Below are positions 23,106 through 26,862 of a stretch of 26,862 nucleotides of DNA, one piece after another. The notes below the pieces were generated by a model that did no database searches, had not been told where the DNA came from, and saw only the letters and a program-made list of their open reading frames with translations. The stretch lies in the NCBI GenBank assembly GCA_037131575.1, contig JBAXQV010000015.1, forward strand, positions 1 to 26,862, read 5' to 3'. How positions within the stretch are numbered: position 1 is the first letter of the stretch; each line of letters opens with the position of its first letter. This DNA is from VFMC01 sp037131575. Its GTDB lineage: Bacteria; Actinomycetota; Acidimicrobiia; Acidimicrobiales; Ilumatobacteraceae. A program made the position numbers and the translations under genes.

Positions 23106-23132
23106 CTCGCGAGCCTGGCCGACGGCCCAGCG

Positions 23133-23170
23133 TGTCCAAACGGTGGTTGTGTACAACCATCGTTTGGACA
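23133..23170. repeat. 38-base near-perfect palindrome downstream of the CAU tRNA
   Basis: TGTCCAAACGGTGGTTGT (23133-23150) and ACAACCATCGTTTGGACA (23153-23170) are inverted copies with one G-T wobble, separated by 2 bases. It lies 27 bases after the tRNA and between converging genes. No T-run follows on either strand. Confidence 0.85.
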
Positions 23171-23281
23171 AGTTCACCGGAGTGCGCGCCGAGACGCCCA
23201 CACCGTCGTCACCGCGGGTGTCGACCCGCCGGCACGGTGCCACGGACGTGGCTCACTGGCCGTGGGCGAACTGGGCGTTGT

Positions 23282-23479
23282 TCAGTCGACCCGGAACGGG
23301 TGATCGCACTGCGAACAGGTCCACAGCAAGCGGTCGCGTTTCAGGTCGTTGCGATACGACAGAGCACCACAGAGTGGACAGCGCGGATCGGGCTTTTCCT
23401 TGGGCTGGGTGGGAGTTGACTGCAGCCACGAGGGTAACCGCCGCGGCGGTTCGTTCGATTGTTCATCGGCATCAGGCAC
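23282..23479 (-). CDS. Small zinc-ribbon protein
   Basis: This 65-residue protein has a Pro-rich N-terminal half and a C-terminal zinc ribbon with C34, C37 (CPLCG), C55 and C58 (CSQCD), an intact four-cysteine site. It is likely a nucleic-acid- or protein-binding zinc finger; the target is unknown. I chose the GTG at 23479 because CATAAT, close to the -10 consensus, ends 6 bases upstream. An ATG at 23518 would add 13 residues upstream of that box. It converges on the CAU tRNA, with the 38-base palindrome between. Confidence 0.7.
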   Translation of the reverse strand: MPDADEQSNEPPRRLPSWLQSTPTQPKEKPDPRCPLCGALSYRNDLKRDRLLWTCSQCDHPFRVD

Positions 23480-23485
23480 GATTCG

Positions 23486-23491
23486 ATTATG
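23486..23491 (-). promoter_or_regulatory. -10 box (CATAAT) of the zinc-ribbon gene
   Basis: CATAAT on the minus strand ends 6 bases before the GTG at 23479. It is the closest to the TATAAT consensus among the start-proximal boxes in the window. Confidence 0.5.
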
Positions 23492-23585
23492 ACAGTGCGA
23501 TGCGTAGTAACCGCGCATTTTCAGGGCGCCAAACGGCTCAAGTTCGCGTCGGGTTTACCACGGGCAGGCATATGTGCTGGTGGGC

Positions 23586-23591
23586 TACGGT
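23586..23591 (+). promoter_or_regulatory. -10 box (TACGGT) of the exported-protein gene
   Basis: TACGGT ends 7 bases before the GTG at 23599 and supports that start over upstream in-frame codons. Confidence 0.45.
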
Positions 23592-23598
23592 GACGAAC

Positions 23599-24453
23599 GT
23601 GACACGTCGCCGTTGGTTGTTCGCCGGCTTGGCGGTGCTGCTGCTCGGTGGCGCCGTTGCGGTGTGGGCCGCGCTCCGCTGGAGCAACTCCACCACACCA
23701 GTTTCGGTGGCCGACGCGGCTGCCGCGTTCCAGACTTCCGCACCCGTTCCCACGCCCGCCTCCACCGCTAGCGTCACCACCGAGGCGGCCAGTGCCGGGC
23801 CCACAACCGGTTCTACAACCGGGCTCACGCCACCATCCACGGTGGCCCCCGTGGCGTTGGTGGAGCCTGGGGTGTATCGCTACCTCACCAGTGGCAGCGA
23901 AGGCATCGATGTGCTCACCAAACCCGAGCATCACTATCCCACCGAGTCGGCGGTCACCGTCACGGCGACTGCGTGCGGGGTGCGTATCGAGTGGAAGCCG
24001 CTGGCCGAGCGGCGCGAATGGTTCGAACTGTGCCGCACCGACAGTGGCCTGCGCCTGGCGAGTTACGGCGGGTTCCACACCTTCTTCGATCAACCCGATG
24101 AGCGCTCGCTCACCTGCCCCGCCAACGCCTGGCTCATCCCGCCGGCGGGGGTCGTTGCCGACCCTTCGGTCACCTGCAGCGGCAGCGGGTTGGTCGATGT
24201 GCGCACTGTCACGGTGGCAGGTACCGATGTGGTGAACGTCGACGGTGGCGATGTGCCGGTGACAGTGGTGCGTGTTGGCGTGGTCACCACCGGTGCCACC
24301 ACCGGCACCGCTACTCGCGAACTGTGGCTGGCTGCCAACGGTATGCCGCTGGTGTGGCGCGACGATGGCACGGGCGCGTCAGGTTCTGCCGTGGGCATCG
24401 TGCACTATCACGAGCACATGGCGCTGCGCGCCGCATCGATGGTGGCCGTGTAG
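23599..24453 (+). CDS. Exported or anchored protein with Ser/Thr/Pro linker and four cysteines
   Basis: This 284-residue protein begins VTRRRWLFAG and has a membrane segment at about 6-27, then a low-complexity Thr/Ser/Pro/Ala linker (about 30-90) typical of extracytoplasmic actinobacterial proteins. The globular C-terminal domain contains exactly four cysteines (C126, C145, C173, C193), which could form two disulphides outside the cell. I do not recognise the domain. The GTG at 23599 places the arginine-rich n-region directly before the hydrophobic core. It has its own leaderless-type promoter and converges on the acidic-protein gene. Confidence 0.75.
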   Translation: MTRRRWLFAGLAVLLLGGAVAVWAALRWSNSTTPVSVADAAAAFQTSAPVPTPASTASVTTEAASAGPTTGSTTGLTPPSTVAPVALVEPGVYRYLTSGSEGIDVLTKPEHHYPTESAVTVTATACGVRIEWKPLAERREWFELCRTDSGLRLASYGGFHTFFDQPDERSLTCPANAWLIPPAGVVADPSVTCSGSGLVDVRTVTVAGTDVVNVDGGDVPVTVVRVGVVTTGATTGTATRELWLAANGMPLVWRDDGTGASGSAVGIVHYHEHMALRAASMVAV

Positions 24454-24487
24454 CCGCAGTTCGCTGCCGCTCGGCCGCCCGCCGATC

Positions 24488-24757
24488 TCAGTGGTCGTGG
24501 CCGCTGTGGTCGTCGTCTTCGTCGTCATCTTCCATGGCGTCGAGGAACGCTTCCACGTCTTCCTCGTCGCCGCCGATGAGCCAGATCACCGTTTCTTTGG
24601 TGTCTTCGTCGTCCCACGGCATGATGCCGTCGATGGGGTAGCGGTCGACGGTGATGTCGTCATCTTCGTTGTCGCCCACGGGGGCCACGATGACCAGTTC
24701 GACCTCTTGGTCAGCCGGGTAGTCCTTGAGGATGTCGATGAGTTCGTGCACCAGCAT
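24488..24757 (-). CDS. Small acidic protein with Asp/Glu/His tail
   Basis: This 89-residue protein has a compact N-terminal half (LVHELIDILKDYPADQEVELVIVAP), like small helix-strand proteins often annotated as hypothetical, and a very acidic C-terminus. Residues 74-89 are Asp/Glu/His almost throughout (AMEDDDEDDDHSGHDH), which could bind divalent metal; this is inference. There is no signal peptide. AAAGG ends 8 bases before the ATG. It follows the 188-residue gene by 60 bases on the same strand, probably in one operon. Family not recognised. Confidence 0.72.
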   Translation of the reverse strand: MLVHELIDILKDYPADQEVELVIVAPVGDNEDDDITVDRYPIDGIMPWDDEDTKETVIWLIGGDEEDVEAFLDAMEDDDEDDDHSGHDH

Positions 24758-24817
24758 GGTGGTCGCCTTTCGGTGTGACGGCGGGGCCGTCGGTCAGGGT
24801 TGGTCGATGGGTGATGA

Positions 24818-25384
24818 TTAGTTGTCGAGCCAGTCGGGGGCTCGTTCGAGCAGGTACAGGCTTACATCGCGGCATTGCACCAAAGTGTCGCAGAACGCTT
24901 CCTCGTTGCCGGTGTACACATCGGCGAGGTGAACGGGAATGCGGGCCACCAGGCTGAGGCTGCGCTCGGGGGCATCGGTGACGCTGGCATAGCTGTCGAT
25001 GGCCGACACCTCGAGCGGCAGATCGGGGCCGCCCACGCCGGCGATGTCGGTGGCCAACAGCAACAGGTCGGGCGGGCGGGGGAGCGGCGGCAGGGTCCAG
25101 GTGAACAGCAGTGGGAAACTGAACCCGGTGGGCGGGTCGTCGTCGGGGTCGTCCATCTTCAGTACTTCGTCTTCGAAGCCGAGCAGGGCGCGTGGGTCGA
25201 CTTCGAGCGACAGGTGCAGGTCGATGGGGCCATTGCAGGCCTCTTCGGGGTGCAGGTCGACTTCCCAGAGCTGTCGGAGCGAATAGGTTTCGACGAAATG
25301 GCGTTCGTCGTGCACGTGGAACCCGTGGTCGATGGCGTGACTCTTCAAGTCGGCAACGAAGCCGGCGACGTCGATGACGGCCAC
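24818..25384 (-). CDS. Hypothetical 188-residue protein
   Basis: This cytosolic-looking protein has an N-terminal segment VAGFVADLKSHAIDHGFHVHDERHF, then DLHPEEACNGPIDLHLSLEVDPRALLGFEDE, an acidic patch (MDDPDDDPP), a long hydrophobic-proline run (FSFPLLFTWTLPPLPRPPDL) and a C-terminal part containing two cysteines. No known motif is recognised. The start is the GTG at 25384 with AAAGGA 5 bases upstream. It diverges from the inositol-monophosphatase-like gene across 59 bases and probably leads an operon with the acidic protein. Confidence 0.75.
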   Translation of the reverse strand: MAVIDVAGFVADLKSHAIDHGFHVHDERHFVETYSLRQLWEVDLHPEEACNGPIDLHLSLEVDPRALLGFEDEVLKMDDPDDDPPTGFSFPLLFTWTLPPLPRPPDLLLLATDIAGVGGPDLPLEVSAIDSYASVTDAPERSLSLVARIPVHLADVYTGNEEAFCDTLVQCRDVSLYLLERAPDWLDN

Positions 25385-25430
25385 GTGTGTCCTTTCGCAG
25401 GAGGGCGGTGTTGCCCGGTGCCGATGACAC

Positions 25431-25436
25431 TACCGT
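25431..25436 (+). promoter_or_regulatory. -10 box (TACCGT) of the IMPase-like gene
   Basis: TACCGT ends 7 bases before the ATG at 25444, a leaderless arrangement, within the 59-base divergent gap. Confidence 0.45.
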
Positions 25437-25443
25437 GCAGGCC

Positions 25444-26187
25444 ATGGTGCCCGACCGTCTTGCTCTGTTGCACGATGCCGCCGACGCGGTGGCTGCGGCG
25501 CTGCGCGCCAACCGTGAGCACGGGTTCAGTGGGTTGCGGCCCGGCCAGTACGTGCTCGACCTGCGTGCCGACGACGCGGCGCTGGCCGTGTTGCGGCGCG
25601 CCGGGGTGGGCATCGTGTCGGAGGAGAGCGGCGTGCAGCCTGGTGCTGGCCCCGAGTGGGTGATCGTCGACCCGGTCGACGGCTCCACCAACGCCAGCCG
25701 GGGTATTCCGTGGTTCGCCACATCGCTGTGCCTGGTCGACGAGTACGGTCCGGCGGCTGCGCTGGTGGTGAATCAGGCCAGCGGGGTGCGGTTCTGGGCC
25801 GAACGCGACGGGGGAGCCTGGTGCGACGGGCAGCGACTCGGTGGTTCGGGTTGCACCGACCTGGCCGCAGCCGTGGTGGGACTCAACGGGGTGCCGCCCC
25901 GGCCGCTCGGTTCGTGGCAGTCGCGCATGTTCGGTGCGGCAGCGCTCGATCTGTGCGCCGTGGCGGCCGGAGCGCTCGACGGCTACGTCGACTGCGTGGT
26001 CGAGGCCCACGGGGTGTGGGACCATGCCGGCGCCACGCTGGTGTGCGCCGAAGCCGGTGTGCCGGTGGTCGACCTGCATGGCCGCGACCTGGTGGTGCTC
26101 GACCACTCGGCGCGCCGCACCCCGGTGGCCGGCGCCACGCCCGAGTTGCTCGACGCGCTGCTGGCGGAGCGTCGTACCTTCGCCTGA
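25444..26187 (+). CDS. Inositol monophosphatase-family phosphatase
   Basis: This 247-residue protein has the metal-binding motifs of the IMPase/FBPase/CysQ superfamily: SEES with E60, DPVDGSTN with D76 and D79, and WDHAGATLVCAEAGVPV near residue 198. It should hydrolyse a phosphomonoester with magnesium. Inositol phosphate is attractive because mycothiol needs inositol, but histidinol phosphate (HisN-type) is also possible, since actinobacterial HisN is an IMPase relative and no histidinol phosphatase is otherwise visible here. Motifs alone do not decide. Its 3' end is 4 bases from the convergent dps gene. Confidence 0.88.
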   Translation: MVPDRLALLHDAADAVAAALRANREHGFSGLRPGQYVLDLRADDAALAVLRRAGVGIVSEESGVQPGAGPEWVIVDPVDGSTNASRGIPWFATSLCLVDEYGPAAALVVNQASGVRFWAERDGGAWCDGQRLGGSGCTDLAAAVVGLNGVPPRPLGSWQSRMFGAAALDLCAVAAGALDGYVDCVVEAHGVWDHAGATLVCAEAGVPVVDLHGRDLVVLDHSARRTPVAGATPELLDALLAERRTFA

Positions 26188-26191
26188 TCAG

Positions 26192-26701
26192 TCAGTCTTC
26201 GAGCAGGCTGCGCAACATCCAGGCAGCCATTTCGTGTACGGCAAGGCGCTGGGTGAGCAGGTCGGCCGTAGGTTGGTCATTGGCCTTCTCGGCGGCAGGG
26301 AAGAGCGAGCGGGCGGTGCGGGCCACGGCCTCGTGCCCTTCGGCCAACAGTTGCACCATGGCGAGGGCCTTGGGCGGGGTGGCCGGGGCATCGGGCAGCG
26401 AGCTGAGCGCAGCGAACTGCGCGTACGAACCGGGCGCGGCGTGGCCGAGTGAGCGGATGCGTTCGGCGATGGGGTCGACGGCGTTCCACAGTTCGGTGTA
26501 CTGCTGCATGAACATGGTGTGCAGTGTGTTGAACATCGGGCCGGTGACGTTCCAGTGGAAGTTGTGGGTGGTGAGGTAGAGCGTGTAGGTGTCGGCGAGC
26601 AGGGCACCGAGGCCGTCGGCGATGGTGGCGCGGTCGCGGTCGCTGATGCCGATGTTCACCGGGCGGGTGGTGCCGGGTTGGGTCTTCTTCTTGGTTGCCA
26701 T
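26192..26701 (-). CDS. dps: Dps-family ferritin-like protein
   Basis: This 169-residue protein protects DNA and stores iron as a dodecamer. The Dps signature is present: THNFHWNVTGPMFNTLHTMF (45-64), and DPIAERIRSLG (76-86). Likely ferroxidase ligands are H49, H61, D76 and E80. At the position four residues after H61, where relatives carry Asp or Glu, this protein has M65. A Lys-rich N-terminal tail (MATKKKTQ) could contact DNA. The ATG at 26701 has GAGGAG 6 bases upstream; an ATG at 26728 would lie upstream of that site and is less likely. It is convergent with the IMPase-like gene. Confidence 0.92.
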   Translation of the reverse strand: MATKKKTQPGTTRPVNIGISDRDRATIADGLGALLADTYTLYLTTHNFHWNVTGPMFNTLHTMFMQQYTELWNAVDPIAERIRSLGHAAPGSYAQFAALSSLPDAPATPPKALAMVQLLAEGHEAVARTARSLFPAAEKANDQPTADLLTQRLAVHEMAAWMLRSLLED

Positions 26702-26707
26702 GGTGGT

Positions 26708-26713
26708 CTCCTC
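26708..26713 (-). promoter_or_regulatory. Ribosome binding site (GAGGAG) of dps
   Basis: GAGGAG on the minus strand ends 6 bases before the ATG at 26701 and decides that start over the ATG at 26728. Confidence 0.75.
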
Positions 26714-26786
26714 GGTATGGACAGGCATTGAAACGACATTCGGGCTGGGGCTATTCCACCGCTAGCATGAGTCGCCCAGTGACATC

Positions 26787-26862
26787 GGGCGCATAGCTCA
26801 GTTGGTTAGAGCGCTTCCCTTACAAGGAAGATGTCGGGGGTTCGAGTCCCTCTGCGCCCACC
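26787..26862 (+). tRNA. tRNA-Val (UAC), at the right edge
   Basis: Cloverleaf: acceptor GGGCGCA/TGCGCCC, D-arm GCTC/GAGC, anticodon stem CTTCC/GGAAG with loop CTTACAA (anticodon TAC) and T-arm GGGGG/CCCTC. The discriminator is A26860, followed by CC at the window end, so a genomically encoded CCA is possible but cut off. TAGCAT at 26763-26768 may be its -10. Confidence 0.93.

Noticed and set aside
23133..23170. The 38-base palindrome as an ordinary Rho-independent terminator
   Set aside because: No T-run follows on either strand, so the intrinsic-terminator model is not supported although a U-less terminator remains possible.

Overview
The window is about 27 kb of high-GC bacterial chromosome, densely packed, with no gap over 200 bases. 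A partial mycothiol synthase (mycothiol is an actinobacterial thiol), frequent GTG starts and many apparently leaderless starts point to an actinobacterium. The mix of genes would suit Acidimicrobiia, but that class assignment is inference. No transposase, integrase, CRISPR array or prophage gene is visible.

Layout. 1-1431: mshD (partial, minus) and nth diverge. 1432-1614 holds a promoter and a GNRA-capped terminator that together predict a ~95 nt small RNA. 1615-1812: a small coil-forming protein, divergent from hisC. 1894-5678: hisC-hisB-hisH-hisA-hisF, mostly overlapping by 4 bases. 5687-7847: a lower-GC segment coding an ECF sigma factor, a membrane-anchored partner and a small exported protein. 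It is bounded by two copies of the hisF 3' end, so it looks inserted. 7870-9829: a Kv-beta-like aldo/keto reductase, an alpha/beta hydrolase (minus) and a GroES-like protein. 9885-12655: hisI, trpE and a pair of MaoC/hot-dog proteins. 12648-15207: a membrane protein (minus), a YgfZ-like protein and a site-2-type protease (minus). 15274-19746: pyruvate phosphate dikinase, an AIM24 protein and a TerC transporter. 19786-22808: dnaG and the housekeeping sigma gene rpoD. 22894-23105: tRNA-Asn(GUU) and a CAU tRNA, with two strong U-less hairpins. 23282-26701: a zinc-ribbon protein, an exported four-Cys protein, two minus-strand unknowns, an inositol-monophosphatase-like gene and Dps. A tRNA-Val(UAC) runs to the right edge.

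How it works together. The core is amino-acid biosynthesis (his genes and trpE) plus replication and transcription housekeeping. The his cluster is split: hisF and hisI are 4.2 kb apart, separated by the sigma cassette and three unrelated genes. The most interesting signals are the hisF-tail duplication around the sigma cassette, the predicted small RNA at about 1511-1605, a consistent TANNNT box 6-8 bases before twelve start codons, and a divergent gene pair whose two -10 boxes share one GGTACC palindrome.
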